From NCBI GenBank assembly GCA_002841685.1, contig PHAM01000022.1:1-29436 (forward strand): a stretch of 29,436 nucleotides of DNA, in the 5' to 3' direction. The translations under genes were made by a program, and so were the position numbers. Of the stretch, positions 12,739-21,494 are shown one piece after another. The number at the start of each line of letters is the position of its first letter. Position 1 is the first letter of the stretch. This DNA comes from Elusimicrobia bacterium HGW-Elusimicrobia-2 (GTDB lineage: Bacteria; CG03). The notes beneath the pieces are model-generated. The model did no database searches. It was given only the letters and a program-made list of their open reading frames with translations, and had not been told where the DNA came from.

Positions 12739-15660
12739 CTACCGCTCCCTTTTAGTAGGTACTGCTTTCGGCTGGAAACCGCTTTCAGGCGCGTTTCCTT
12801 GCTGGAATTTTTTAATCAAGTCCGATTGAGACAAAGCATAAAAAACGCTCTGACCGTTCTTGTTGACATTAAATCCGGAGGAGGTTTCTTCTATGCCGCT
12901 GATACCGGCCATGATAGCGGTGATTCTCAACCTGGCGGATTCCATGAGTTTTTTCACCTCTTCGGGATAACCCCCGAAGCGGTCAACAATTTCCGCCTCA
13001 TACCTGTCAAGCTGTTCAAGGATGCTGATCCTTGACAATCTCATGAGCAGCCGGAAACGCTCTTCCTGCGAAACGACATAATCCTCCGGTATATACCTCC
13101 CCCCGGAAGAAAAAACGATGCGGCATTCTTTTACATCCTCTTCTCCCTTCAGGCGTTTGACGGCTTTCTCAAGCAGTTTGAAATATAGCTCCGAGCCCAC
13201 ATCCTTAATATAGCCGTGCTGCTGGGGGCCGAAAATATTCCCCGCCCCCCGAAGCTCCATATCGCTCATGGCAATTTTCAGGCCAGAAGAGAGGGCGTCA
13301 TAATCCCTCAAAAATTCCAGGCGTTTCATGGAGTTCTTTTTTACTTCGGCGTCATAGAAAAAATAACAGTATGCCCTTTTAGCGCCTCTGCCGACACGGC
13401 CCCGGAGTTGATACATCTGAGAAAGGCCAAGAAGCTGCGATTTTCTTATTATGAGCGTGTTGACGTTGCTTATATCGAGTCCCGACTGGATTATCACGGT
13501 GGAAATGAGAACATCGTATTCTCCGTTAGCAAAAGCCATCATCACCTCCGAAAGTTTTTGGGCAGACATCCCCGCATGCGCGGTCACCACCCTGAGGCCG
13601 GGGAACATCTTCATAAAATCCTCACACAATTTATTTATCCCGGATATCCGGTTATACACATAAAAAATCTGTCCGCCCCGGGATATTTCACGGCGAACCG
13701 CTTCTCTGAGCAGATCATCATTATAGGAACCGGTAAAAGTTTCAACCCTCATCCGGCCGGGAGGCGGGCTTTCTATTATTGAAAACGACAGTATCCCCGA
13801 AAACGACATTGACAGAGTTCTGGGGATGGGCGTTGCCGACATCATGAGGATATCGGCAGAGGGATATCTGTTCTTCAGCAGTTCTTTCTGCCTGACGCCG
13901 AAACGGTGCTCCTCGTCTATGACGGCAAGTCCGAGTTTCGCGAAAACGATATCTTTTGAAAAGGCAGAGTGCGTGGCGATCAGTATGTCGGTGCGGCCGG
14001 ATGCGAGGCGCTCAACAACCTCCCCCCGGCGGGAAGAGCCGAACCTTGAAAGCATGTCTATTTCCACCGGAAAACCTTTAAAGCGCTCGCGGAAAACATA
14101 ATACTGCTGCTGCGCGAGGATGGTCGTGGGCACCACGCACACGGCCTGGTATCCACCCCAGCAGCATCTGAAGGCGGCCCTCATGGCGATCTCCGTTTTC
14201 CCGTAGCCCACATCGCCGCAAAGAAGATGCTCCATGGGAAAGGGCTTTTCCATTTCTGATAAAATCCGCCGGGAAGCAAGCCGCTGGTCGGGTGTTTCCT
14301 CATACGGAAAACTCCGGATAAAATCTTTTTCGGCTGGAGACGGCTTGAAAGAAACGCCACGGATCTTTTTTCTGCGAGCTCCGGTTTCCATGATCTCCCT
14401 TGCCATGCTGAACACATTCTTGTACACCCTGGATTTTTTATTTTTGAATTCGTCGGCTCCGAGCCTGGATATCACCGGCCTCACGCCGCGGGGAGCTTTC
14501 CAGCGGTGGAGTCTGGCGAACTCCTCCACCGGTATATGCGCTGTACCGTCCGCGTAAGCTATTGACACATAATCCACGGGCTTGCCCTTTATTTCAAACT
14601 CGGCCAGCTTGATGAATTTCCCTATACCGTAATCCTCGTGCACGACGATATCACCCCTCTTATACACCGCTTCAGGAGTAAATTTTTCCGCCGCAGTGGA
14701 TCGCGGCGCCGACGAAAGACGGCCCCCAAAACCCAATATCTCCGCGCTTTTAAGGCACAGGAGCTTATCCGGCCTTGAAAGGAATCCTCCCGATATATCA
14801 CCGTGAATGTATTCAGCGGGAATGCCATGACTGAAAGTTATCTCTTCTTCAAGGTATTCCCGCGCGTCGTTTCCGGCGCAAAATATTTTTATCCTGAATC
14901 CTTCAGAAGCGAAACTTTTCAGGTCTTTTAACAGGAAATCCATTCTGGCGCTGTAAACAGGCGCCCGTCTTATGCCTGTGTCGGCGCCGGCCGGCGAAAA
15001 AACATAGTCCGCCGCGGCGACGGCCTCAACCGAAACCCCGTCGGCGCGGGCGAGAGCGCAGGGCTCTCCGAAAAAAGAAAAAAGCTTTTCTCCGCCATGC
15101 GGACTCCCTGAAATTTCCGCCGTATCTATGCCCCTGCCGCTGAGCTGAGTTGATGGATCAAATAAATTAATGCTGTCGGCTCCGCTGATACTGAAACGTA
15201 TCCTGAAAGGATCCGGAGAGGCAAAATCCCATAAATCCATCACACTGCCTCTTAAAGAAAATCTACCCCTGTCAAAAACAAAATCGCTTTTCCCAAAACC
15301 CATTCCGCAAAGTTTCTTCGCGGCGTCCTGCGGTGACAGTTCCGCGCCCTTTACGATCCTGAAATTTTCAGCGAATTCATTCCGCGAAGGCACACCGCTC
15401 GCCACGGAGACGGCATCGCTTACAATGATATTTTTAGTCCTGTGGAGAAGATTTGAAAGTGCCCCTGCTCTCAGCGAATCATTCTCTGTAAAAAGGGAGG
15501 CGGCAGTCTCCCCCAATGCGCGAAGATCATTATACACCGCCTCCGCTTCCGGGGAATCTTCAAACACGGCGAGGACAATGTTATGTTCTTTCAGCAGGCC
15601 GGTCAGAAAATAAGCGCGGCCAGAAGAGAGGGAATCTCTTATTTTTTTAACCACCGCCAT
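12739..15660 (-). CDS. mfd: Transcription-repair coupling factor
   Basis: ATP-driven DNA translocase that removes RNA polymerase stalled at lesions and recruits UvrA. It has 973 residues (E. coli 1148). The shorter length lies mainly in the N-terminal UvrB-like part, whose opening is abbreviated. RNA-polymerase-interaction domain: about 331-395 (YKRGDIVVHEDYGIGKF). Motor: Walker A GDVGYGKT at 482-489, DEEHRFG, MSATPIPRTL, QSGLDISNVNTLII and QLRGRVGRG. The C-terminal domain includes SQEERFRLLMRL and DRFGGYPEEV and ends in a short basic tail. The ATG at 15660 has no SD and lies 19 nt after the ankyrin lipoprotein stop; it is the last gene of the recA train. No terminator was seen after it. Confidence 0.95.
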   Translation of the reverse strand: MAVVKKIRDSLSSGRAYFLTGLLKEHNIVLAVFEDSPEAEAVYNDLRALGETAASLFTENDSLRAGALSNLLHRTKNIIVSDAVSVASGVPSRNEFAENFRIVKGAELSPQDAAKKLCGMGFGKSDFVFDRGRFSLRGSVMDLWDFASPDPFRIRFSISGADSINLFDPSTQLSGRGIDTAEISGSPHGGEKLFSFFGEPCALARADGVSVEAVAAADYVFSPAGADTGIRRAPVYSARMDFLLKDLKSFASEGFRIKIFCAGNDAREYLEEEITFSHGIPAEYIHGDISGGFLSRPDKLLCLKSAEILGFGGRLSSAPRSTAAEKFTPEAVYKRGDIVVHEDYGIGKFIKLAEFEIKGKPVDYVSIAYADGTAHIPVEEFARLHRWKAPRGVRPVISRLGADEFKNKKSRVYKNVFSMAREIMETGARRKKIRGVSFKPSPAEKDFIRSFPYEETPDQRLASRRILSEMEKPFPMEHLLCGDVGYGKTEIAMRAAFRCCWGGYQAVCVVPTTILAQQQYYVFRERFKGFPVEIDMLSRFGSSRRGEVVERLASGRTDILIATHSAFSKDIVFAKLGLAVIDEEHRFGVRQKELLKNRYPSADILMMSATPIPRTLSMSFSGILSFSIIESPPPGRMRVETFTGSYNDDLLREAVRREISRGGQIFYVYNRISGINKLCEDFMKMFPGLRVVTAHAGMSAQKLSEVMMAFANGEYDVLISTVIIQSGLDISNVNTLIIRKSQLLGLSQMYQLRGRVGRGAKRAYCYFFYDAEVKKNSMKRLEFLRDYDALSSGLKIAMSDMELRGAGNIFGPQQHGYIKDVGSELYFKLLEKAVKRLKGEEDVKECRIVFSSGGRYIPEDYVVSQEERFRLLMRLSRISILEQLDRYEAEIVDRFGGYPEEVKKLMESARLRITAIMAGISGIEETSSGFNVNKNGQSVFYALSQSDLIKKFQQGNAPESGFQPKAVPTKRER

Positions 15661-15679
15661 TGAAATAAAAAAAGCGGCT

Positions 15680-16891
15680 TCAGTATTCCCGGGCCCCGGA
15701 GGCCTTGAGCGCGGATATCATTTTATCGTTTCTTTTGTATTTGGCGATTTCCAGAGCGTTGAGCGCTTCGGCATTGCGGGCGTTTATATCCGCCCCGTTT
15801 TTGATGAGCAAAAGCGTGGTCTCCGTACTGTTTTCCGCGACAGCGGCCATAAGCGGCGTCCAGCCCTTCGCATCCGCAGCGTTGACATCCGCGAGCATCC
15901 CTATGAGGAATTCCGCAATGGCATGACAATTCCCCATAGCCGCGTAAAAAAAAGCCGTTGTGCCGTCGGAAGAAGCGGCGTCGACATCCGCCATATTCTC
16001 GGCCAGGAGCGAGGCCATTTTCAGATCATTGTTTTTCGCGGCGATCATCAGAGGTGTCAGATCACCCTGCCTTTCATTCGCCAGGGCTCCGGAGTCAAGA
16101 AAAAAAGAGGCCGCATCCAAAGAGCCCGCCCTCACGGCTTCGCCGAAGGGGCTGAAAGCGTGCCTGTCTTTGACCGACATGTCCGCGTCCGCGCCCAAAA
16201 GCAGTTTGATCATATCTATGTTATTATTCGCGGCGGCCAGATGCAGGAGCCCGGAGTCGTATTCCGCTTTGACAGAAGCTCCGGATCTTATCAGGATATC
16301 CGCTGTTTTGATCATGTTGTTTTTGACAGCATGGAAGAGAGCGTCTCGGCCCAAGTCATCTTTTTTATTTATATCCGCTCCGCTTTTAATGAGCTCGGCG
16401 CAGGCCTCAGTCACACCCCTCGCCGAAGCATGCATCAGCGCCGTGACACCACCGTCAAAAACAGCCTCCGCGCCGGGAAAAAAGAGTTTGACCATACGGG
16501 GCGAATTATTTTCCACGGCAAAAAAAATGGCCGTTTTCCCCGTGAGATATTCCTTCGCGTCCGTGTGGGCACCTTTTTGTACGAGCAGTTCCGCGGGGGA
16601 AACAGCGCCTCCGGCGGCAGCATACATAAGCGCCGTAAAACCGTCCTTGTCCCGCGCTTCAATATGAGCGCCCGCGTCAATAAGAAGCAGCGCAATATCC
16701 GGAAGATTGCGGTAAGAGGCCTCCATGAGGGGCGAGATGCCTCCGGGATAAACAGCGTTGACATCCCCACCCGATGCTATGACCGCGGAAAGTTCTTCTC
16801 CGCCGCCGGGCCGGAGCGCTGAAAGAGGGACCCTCAAAGACGCGCAGGAAGAAAGAAGCGCAACCGCGGCCAGGAAAAAAACTTTTTTCAT
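15680..16891 (-). CDS. Ankyrin-repeat lipoprotein
   Basis: A 403-residue exported protein. Residues 1-16 are a lipoprotein signal (MKKVFFLAAVALLSSC) with lipobox LSSC and C16 as the lipid-bearing residue. About eleven ankyrin repeats follow, recognisable by repeated G-x-TALMYAA, PLM-A, LLI-x-GADINA and similar turns, filling the protein to its end. It should be a membrane-anchored binding scaffold; the partner is unknown. The ATG at 16891 overlaps the dapB stop by ATGA with GGAGG upstream. An in-frame longer form starting within dapB would put the signal peptide internally, which is unlikely. Its place between dapB and mfd suggests joint transcription only. Confidence 0.9.
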   Translation of the reverse strand: MKKVFFLAAVALLSSCASLRVPLSALRPGGGEELSAVIASGGDVNAVYPGGISPLMEASYRNLPDIALLLIDAGAHIEARDKDGFTALMYAAAGGAVSPAELLVQKGAHTDAKEYLTGKTAIFFAVENNSPRMVKLFFPGAEAVFDGGVTALMHASARGVTEACAELIKSGADINKKDDLGRDALFHAVKNNMIKTADILIRSGASVKAEYDSGLLHLAAANNNIDMIKLLLGADADMSVKDRHAFSPFGEAVRAGSLDAASFFLDSGALANERQGDLTPLMIAAKNNDLKMASLLAENMADVDAASSDGTTAFFYAAMGNCHAIAEFLIGMLADVNAADAKGWTPLMAAVAENSTETTLLLIKNGADINARNAEALNALEIAKYKRNDKMISALKASGAREY

Positions 16892-17640
16892 AAACCCAGC
16901 ACCTCCCCCATGCCGTAAATACCCGGCTTTCTGCCTTCTAGCCACAGCGCCGCCGCGACGGCGCCTTCGGCAAAACAGCTTCTTGAATAAGCCCTGTGGG
17001 ATATCTCAAAACATTCACCCGGCCCCGCGAACATCACGCTGTGCTCGCCCACAATATCTCCGGCCCTCACTGAATGTATGCCTATTTCATCCTTTTTACG
17101 CGCGCCGGTCATGCCATGCCTTCCATAAACATCATTGAGCTGCCGTACGCTTTTTATCTCTTCAACGAGCTTCAGAGCTGTCCCCGAAGGCGAGTCTTTT
17201 TTTTTGTTGTGATGGGCCTCTACCACTTCAATGTCATACTCCTTCAATTTTTCAGCCGCCCGGCGGACAAGAGAAAAGAAAAGATTGACGCCCTTGCTCA
17301 TGTTCGGGGCAAAAACCACGGGGAATTTTTCAGCGTACTTTCTGATCTCACCCGCCTGAGAAGATGTAAAACCCGTTGTGCCTATGACGGCCGATCCCTC
17401 AAAAACTGAAAGATGTTCAAGAGTCGCCCCCGGCGCGGTAAAGTCAATAAGACAATCGCAGGCGGAACCGGCAAGCTTTATATCCGCGCTCACCCTGTGT
17501 CCGTGAATTACTCCTCCGATATCGGGGGAATCCGCTCTTTCCAGAAGAGCCCCTATTTCTATGCCCGGAGCCGACAAAACACTTTCCGCTATGGCCTTTC
17601 CCATTTTTCCGGACGAACCGACTATACAGACTTTTATCAT
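16888..17640 (-). CDS. dapB: 4-hydroxy-tetrahydrodipicolinate reductase
   Basis: NAD(P)H-dependent second step of the diaminopimelate/lysine branch; cytoplasmic. It has 250 residues, a typical size. The nucleotide-binding start is VCIVGSSGKMGKAI (residues 4-17). The family signature is HHNKKKDSPSGTA with the catalytic His-His and Lys, preceded by APNMSKGVNLFF. The ATG at 17640 follows GGAGGAGA and overlaps the dapA stop by ATGA; the in-frame upstream extension lies inside dapA and is not supported. It feeds directly on the product of dapA upstream. The end overlaps the ankyrin lipoprotein start. Confidence 0.95.
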   Translation of the reverse strand: MIKVCIVGSSGKMGKAIAESVLSAPGIEIGALLERADSPDIGGVIHGHRVSADIKLAGSACDCLIDFTAPGATLEHLSVFEGSAVIGTTGFTSSQAGEIRKYAEKFPVVFAPNMSKGVNLFFSLVRRAAEKLKEYDIEVVEAHHNKKKDSPSGTALKLVEEIKSVRQLNDVYGRHGMTGARKKDEIGIHSVRAGDIVGEHSVMFAGPGECFEISHRAYSRSCFAEGAVAAALWLEGRKPGIYGMGEVLGL

Positions 17641-18692
17641 TTCTCCTCCACCGACGAAAGCGCTCTCCAAACGGAATCATCCGAGAGGACTTTCGCTATA
17701 TCCGTGCCGTAAAATTCCTGTATCGGCTTTAAAATTTCGGGACTCAGCAGCCACACGCTTTTAAGCGCCGAGCGCAGGGTCAAACCGCCGGCCGGCGTCA
17801 TCATTCCCAGCGGTGCCCTGAACTTACCGGAGGGCATACCCAGAGCGCGCATAAGGGTTTTAATCGGTACGGGGTTGCGGAATTTATCCGTCACTTTATA
17901 CTGGTTCCCCTTTATTTCCACCATGCGCGTGCTTTTAACCGTGATAATATCAAAAAGAGGCTTCAGTTTTTTGTTGATTTCTTCCGCCGCGCCGTATTTA
18001 CCGGAAGCGGCCGCTTCACACATCCTGCTTATGGCCGCGGGTACTATGTTGCTCAGCACGGATATGACGCCCTTCGCTTTTATTTTCGGCGAGACCATCA
18101 TCTCAAAGGTAATTCCGTCATCGCCTGAAAGAATGGCGAAGTTCTCCGGCAGAATGCCGCCTTCTATTGACATTCTCTCCAGATCGCCGGTGGCCTCTTT
18201 AACGGCGTTGATGTTGGCGTATTTCTCAGCGAGAAGAGCCAGATCATAGGCGGATAACTCGCAGCCGGTTCTTCCCGGAATGATATAAGGGACCATTTCA
18301 ATATCGGGAAAAGCCTCGGCAATCCTGCCATAGTGCCGCGTGCGGAGCTCAAAAGACGACGGGCCGTTGTAATAGCAGTCTATTATCAGCGCCGCTTTTA
18401 TTCCTGCTTCCACGGCGGATTTTACTGATCTGATGGATTCTTCCGTCGAGTTGGAACCGCAGCCCGCGAGAAGCCCGCAACGCCCGGCGGCAAGCTCAAA
18501 AACTTTTTTATTTACCGCTCCGTGCTCGTCATGGCTAACGGTGGGAGACTCGCCTGTTGTTCCCATGGGAAGAAGACCAGATATTCCTTCCTTTATCTGA
18601 AATTCCACATTTTTATTAAGGCCTTCCCAATCCACACTTTCGTCTTCTTTAAACGGCGTCACCAACGCGGTCCACGCGCCTTTAAATTCCAT
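17637..18692 (-). CDS. dapA: 4-hydroxy-tetrahydrodipicolinate synthase with C-terminal extension
   Basis: Condenses pyruvate with aspartate semialdehyde, the first committed step to DAP and lysine. It has a TIM-barrel core with TTGE at 45-48, YYN at 107-109, Y136 and R141 (PYIIPGRTG) and the Schiff-base lysine K165 (NAVKEATGD). It is 351 residues, against about 290-300 for most DapA. The excess is a tail of about 45 residues after the usual end (from SALKSVWLLSPEILKPIQEF onward), of unknown role. The ATG at 18692 has GAGGAGGG. The gene lies 27 nt after lysA and overlaps dapB by 4 nt. Other aldolases of the N-acetylneuraminate lyase family are an alternative by sequence, but lysA and dapB neighbours settle it. 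Confidence 0.93.
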   Translation of the reverse strand: MEFKGAWTALVTPFKEDESVDWEGLNKNVEFQIKEGISGLLPMGTTGESPTVSHDEHGAVNKKVFELAAGRCGLLAGCGSNSTEESIRSVKSAVEAGIKAALIIDCYYNGPSSFELRTRHYGRIAEAFPDIEMVPYIIPGRTGCELSAYDLALLAEKYANINAVKEATGDLERMSIEGGILPENFAILSGDDGITFEMMVSPKIKAKGVISVLSNIVPAAISRMCEAAASGKYGAAEEINKKLKPLFDIITVKSTRMVEIKGNQYKVTDKFRNPVPIKTLMRALGMPSGKFRAPLGMMTPAGGLTLRSALKSVWLLSPEILKPIQEFYGTDIAKVLSDDSVWRALSSVEEK

Positions 18693-18719
18693 ATTCCCTC
18701 CTCTTTAATTCCTTCTGAG

Positions 18720-19949
18720 TCATATGAGTTTCCGGATATCTTCGCGCTCTCTGATAAGAGCTGTGCGGCTGCCGTCAACGAGCACTTCCGCGGGGCGGGC
18801 GCGAAGATTGTAATTTGAGCTCATGGAATAGCCGTATGCCCCCGCGCCCCTGAGAGCGAGAAGCTCCCCCGCATACAGATTCTGCATCCGCCGCTTCTTG
18901 GCCAGCACATCGCCCGACTCGCAGATAGGGCCGACAATATCATAATCCTTCTTTTCTCTTTCGGAAAAAACCTTCGCCGGCAACGCCTCATGATACGCGC
19001 CATAGATACTGGGCCGCATGATATCATTCATTCCGCCGTCAACGACCACAAAATTTTTTCGCCCTGATCGCTTATTCGATATCACTCTCATGAGTAGCAC
19101 GGCCGTGTTGGCGATGAGCATGCGGCCCGGCTCGATTATAATTTTCGGCGCGATCCTCAGCGCGTATTTCTTTATGACAGCGGCGTATTTGTCCAGAGTC
19201 TCCGGGATCTCGCTCTGATATTTAACGCCCAGGCCTCCGCCGGCATTAATGTATTTCAACCTGATTCCGGACTTCGCGAGTTGTTTTGAAAAAACCGCCA
19301 GTTTCTTCAGCGCCTCGGCGAAAGGATCTGTTTCTGTTATCTGCGAACCTATGTGCATGTGCATTCCGCAAATTTCAATAGTCTCAAGCGACGCCGCGAG
19401 CCTGTATGCTTTAAGAGCGTCGTCATAGGCCAGGCCGAATTTGGATTCTTTCAGGCCCGTGGCGATGTGCGGATGTGTCGGCACCCTGATTTCCGGGTTT
19501 ACGCGAAAACTTACGCGGGCTTTTGTTTTCATACTACCCGCTACCCTGGATATGTTCAAAAGATCTTCCGCGCTGTCGGCGTTTATCATCCTGATGTTCA
19601 TTTTAAGGGCGAGCTTTATCTCTTCATCCGTCTTGCCGTTACCGTTTAGGATGATCCTATCCTTCGGCACACCCGCTTTGCGTGCGAGAAGTAGCTCCCC
19701 GAGAGAAACACAGTCCGCGCCTACGCCCTCTTGATTCATCAGTTTGAGCAGCGCGCTGTTATTGTTGGCTTTATAAGCGAAACATATCAGCGCGCCCGAC
19801 GAACGGAAAACTCTTTTCACTTCTCCGATATGGCGCAGAAGCGTTTTTTTTGAATACACGTACAGCGGCGTTCCGTATTTTTCCGCCAGAACGCTCAATG
19901 GTATTTCCTCGGCGAACAATTCAGATCCTTTATACTTGAAATAATCCAT
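18720..19949 (-). CDS. lysA: Diaminopimelate decarboxylase
   Basis: PLP enzyme converting meso-diaminopimelate to lysine; cytoplasmic, 409 residues. The PLP lysine is K60 (CFAYKANNN). Other signatures are GADCVSLGELL, HMHIGSQI, INAGGGLGVKY, EPGRMLIANTAVLLMRV, GGMNDIMRPSIYGAYHE, CESGD (substrate-binding cysteine region) and AYGYSMSSNYN. The ATG at 19949 is 2 nt after the cyclophilin stop with a GAGG-type site. It stands first of the trio lysA-dapA-dapB, so the first, second and last steps of the pathway are co-transcribed. The middle steps (dapL or dapD/E/F) are not in this window. Confidence 0.95.
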   Translation of the reverse strand: MDYFKYKGSELFAEEIPLSVLAEKYGTPLYVYSKKTLLRHIGEVKRVFRSSGALICFAYKANNNSALLKLMNQEGVGADCVSLGELLLARKAGVPKDRIILNGNGKTDEEIKLALKMNIRMINADSAEDLLNISRVAGSMKTKARVSFRVNPEIRVPTHPHIATGLKESKFGLAYDDALKAYRLAASLETIEICGMHMHIGSQITETDPFAEALKKLAVFSKQLAKSGIRLKYINAGGGLGVKYQSEIPETLDKYAAVIKKYALRIAPKIIIEPGRMLIANTAVLLMRVISNKRSGRKNFVVVDGGMNDIMRPSIYGAYHEALPAKVFSEREKKDYDIVGPICESGDVLAKKRRMQNLYAGELLALRGAGAYGYSMSSNYNLRARPAEVLVDGSRTALIREREDIRKLI

Positions 19950-19951
19950 AT

Positions 19952-20449
19952 TTACTTCAGCCTCACATTCATGATCTTATCCCCGGGGTATATCTGAGCA
20001 GCCACATCCAAACCCTGCGTCACCTCGCCGAAAATTGTGTACTCTCCGTCAAGGCGGGGCGCGGACGAAAGGCATATATAAAACTGACTGCCGTTTGACC
20101 TCTTATCCGGATTGACGCTGTCATCCATACGCGCCATAGCCACGGTGCCCGGCACATGCTTCAGTTCCCGGGATATTTCCGCAGGGAGAGTATAGCCCGG
20201 GCCGCCGCCGCCGTGGCCCAGGGGATCGCCGCCCTGCACAATCACATCTTTCACCACTCTGTGAAAAGTCAAACCGTCGTAAAAGCCCTGTTTTGACAGC
20301 CTGATAAAGTTTTTTACAGTTTCCGGCGCGTATCCAGGATACATCTTTACAACTATGAGACCCTTCTCCGTCTCAAGCTCAGCGACGGGCGCTTCACCGC
20401 GGCACGATAAGAATAAAAACGCCATCAAAAAAACCGGCAAAAATCTCAC
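19952..20449 (-). CDS. Lipoprotein cyclophilin-type peptidyl-prolyl isomerase
   Basis: A 165-residue prolyl isomerase. The N-terminus is a lipoprotein signal ending at C16 (LFLSC), so it probably acts on the periplasmic side of the membrane. The cyclophilin core includes APETVKNFIRL, GLTFHRVVKDVIVQGGDPLG, GTVAMARM, NGSQFYICL and DGEYTIFGEVTQGLDV; R in FHRV is the catalytic arginine. The start is a GTG at 20449, fixed by GGAGGG 5 nt upstream. Only 2 nt separate it from lysA. The 164-base gap to xerD holds a GC-rich hairpin block and then an AT-rich stretch with possible -10 boxes, so a second promoter before this gene is possible. Confidence 0.92.
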   Translation of the reverse strand: MRFLPVFLMAFLFLSCRGEAPVAELETEKGLIVVKMYPGYAPETVKNFIRLSKQGFYDGLTFHRVVKDVIVQGGDPLGHGGGGPGYTLPAEISRELKHVPGTVAMARMDDSVNPDKRSNGSQFYICLSSAPRLDGEYTIFGEVTQGLDVAAQIYPGDKIMNVRLK

Positions 20450-20514
20450 AAGCCCTCCGTTATCCTTTCCATATTTCTATTTTTATCATATTTGGCGCAA
20501 AAATAGAAGATGGG

Positions 20515-20605
20515 TGCCGGCCGCGATGAATAAAGAGCCTCGACTGAGCCCGGAGGGCGAGGGAAAGGCACGGGCGCGAGATGTGAGCGCCCCGGAATGC
20601 CGGCC
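20515..20605. other. GC-rich hairpin-forming spacer between xerD and the cyclophilin gene
   Basis: A 91-base block bounded by two copies of TGCCGGCC (20515-20522 and 20598-20605). It can fold into gccc-gga-gggc (20548-20558), widened by CCTCG/CGAGG, and into gggcgc/gcgccc (20572-20577 with 20587-20592). Composition differs sharply from the AT-rich 20461-20510. No open frame with a start and ribosome site was found. It may be a repeat unit, an attenuator or a structured RNA. Confidence 0.4.
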
Positions 20606-20613
20606 AGCGGACT

Positions 20614-21480
20614 TCAGCTGCGGGGATGAAAACGGCGGTGTATCTGGCGGAGCCGCTTGGTGGAAATGTGCGTGTAGATCTGAGTTGTGCTGATCTGAGC
20701 GTGGCCGAGCAGCTCCTGTATAACGCGAAGATCAGCTCCGTTCTGGAGAAGATGCGTCGCAAAACTGTGCCTGAAAGTGTGCGGGGTTATCCGCCTTGTG
20801 ATACCGGCGTCCGCGCAGAGTTTTTTTATTATTTTCCACACGCCCATACGGCTGAACGGCGCGCCGGACGGATTGCGGAAAAGGGAATTCCCCTCTTCCG
20901 CGGGAGAAAAAAGCAGAAAAGCCTTCACCGCGGAGCAGGCTTTTTCTCCTATCGGAACAATTCTTTCTTTTCCTCTTTTGCCCAGGCATTTGAGAAAACC
21001 CACATCAAGATTGACGTCTTTGACCTTTAACGATATCAGTTCGCTGATTCTCAAACCGGCGCCGTAAAGCACTTCTATCATGGCGGTATTCCTCAAAGAT
21101 GTCCTTCTGCCCCGCGCTACCCGGTTTATAACCTGTTCCACCTCCGAGACGCTGAGAACATCCGGCAGATAGCTTTCAAGCCGAGGGCTCCTCAGGGCGG
21201 AAGCGGGATTACGCTGCGCCATACCGTCCTCCACCAGGAATTTCCAGAAACTTCTAAGAGCGCAGATCTTCCTCGCCAGAGTGCGGGATGAAACACCGCT
21301 TCTTTTTTCCCTTAAAAAAGCAGTGATGTGTTTTTCACCTATATTCGCGACCGGAACGTCAATCGTTGAGAAAAATTCCCTGATATCTCTTGTGTAAGCC
21401 TGGATGGTGAGCTTTGACAGGCCTCTCTCCGAAGCACAATAACCCCCGTATTCGGCAAGAAGCGCCGAAGCTTTATCCAT
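20614..21480 (-). CDS. xerD: Tyrosine recombinase XerD/XerC
   Basis: Chromosome-dimer resolution recombinase of the phage integrase family, 288 residues. The N-terminal SAM-like core-binding domain spans about 1-95 and the catalytic domain about 105-288. Catalytic set: R144 (GAGLRISEL), K168, H234/R237 (HTFRHSFATHLL), H260 (LLGHAQISTTQIYTH) and the nucleophile Y269; all are present. XerC or XerD cannot be separated with certainty by eye, and no second copy is in the window. The ATG at 21480 is 14 nt after the recA stop with a weak GAAG site. Its place next to recA makes sense as a joint recombination unit rather than a mobile element; no att site or cargo is seen. Confidence 0.92.
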   Translation of the reverse strand: MDKASALLAEYGGYCASERGLSKLTIQAYTRDIREFFSTIDVPVANIGEKHITAFLREKRSGVSSRTLARKICALRSFWKFLVEDGMAQRNPASALRSPRLESYLPDVLSVSEVEQVINRVARGRRTSLRNTAMIEVLYGAGLRISELISLKVKDVNLDVGFLKCLGKRGKERIVPIGEKACSAVKAFLLFSPAEEGNSLFRNPSGAPFSRMGVWKIIKKLCADAGITRRITPHTFRHSFATHLLQNGADLRVIQELLGHAQISTTQIYTHISTKRLRQIHRRFHPRS

Positions 21481-21494
21481 TCTTCGCGGAAAAA

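Noticed and set aside
15960-16667. Long plus-strand open frame opposite the ankyrin lipoprotein
   Set aside because: Shadow of a GC-biased gene; no family similarity, while the minus frame has a signal peptide and clear ankyrin repeats.
20614-21480. Integrase marking a mobile element
   Set aside because: The protein has the size and motifs of XerC/XerD, sits next to recA, and no att site, tRNA target or cargo lies beside it.
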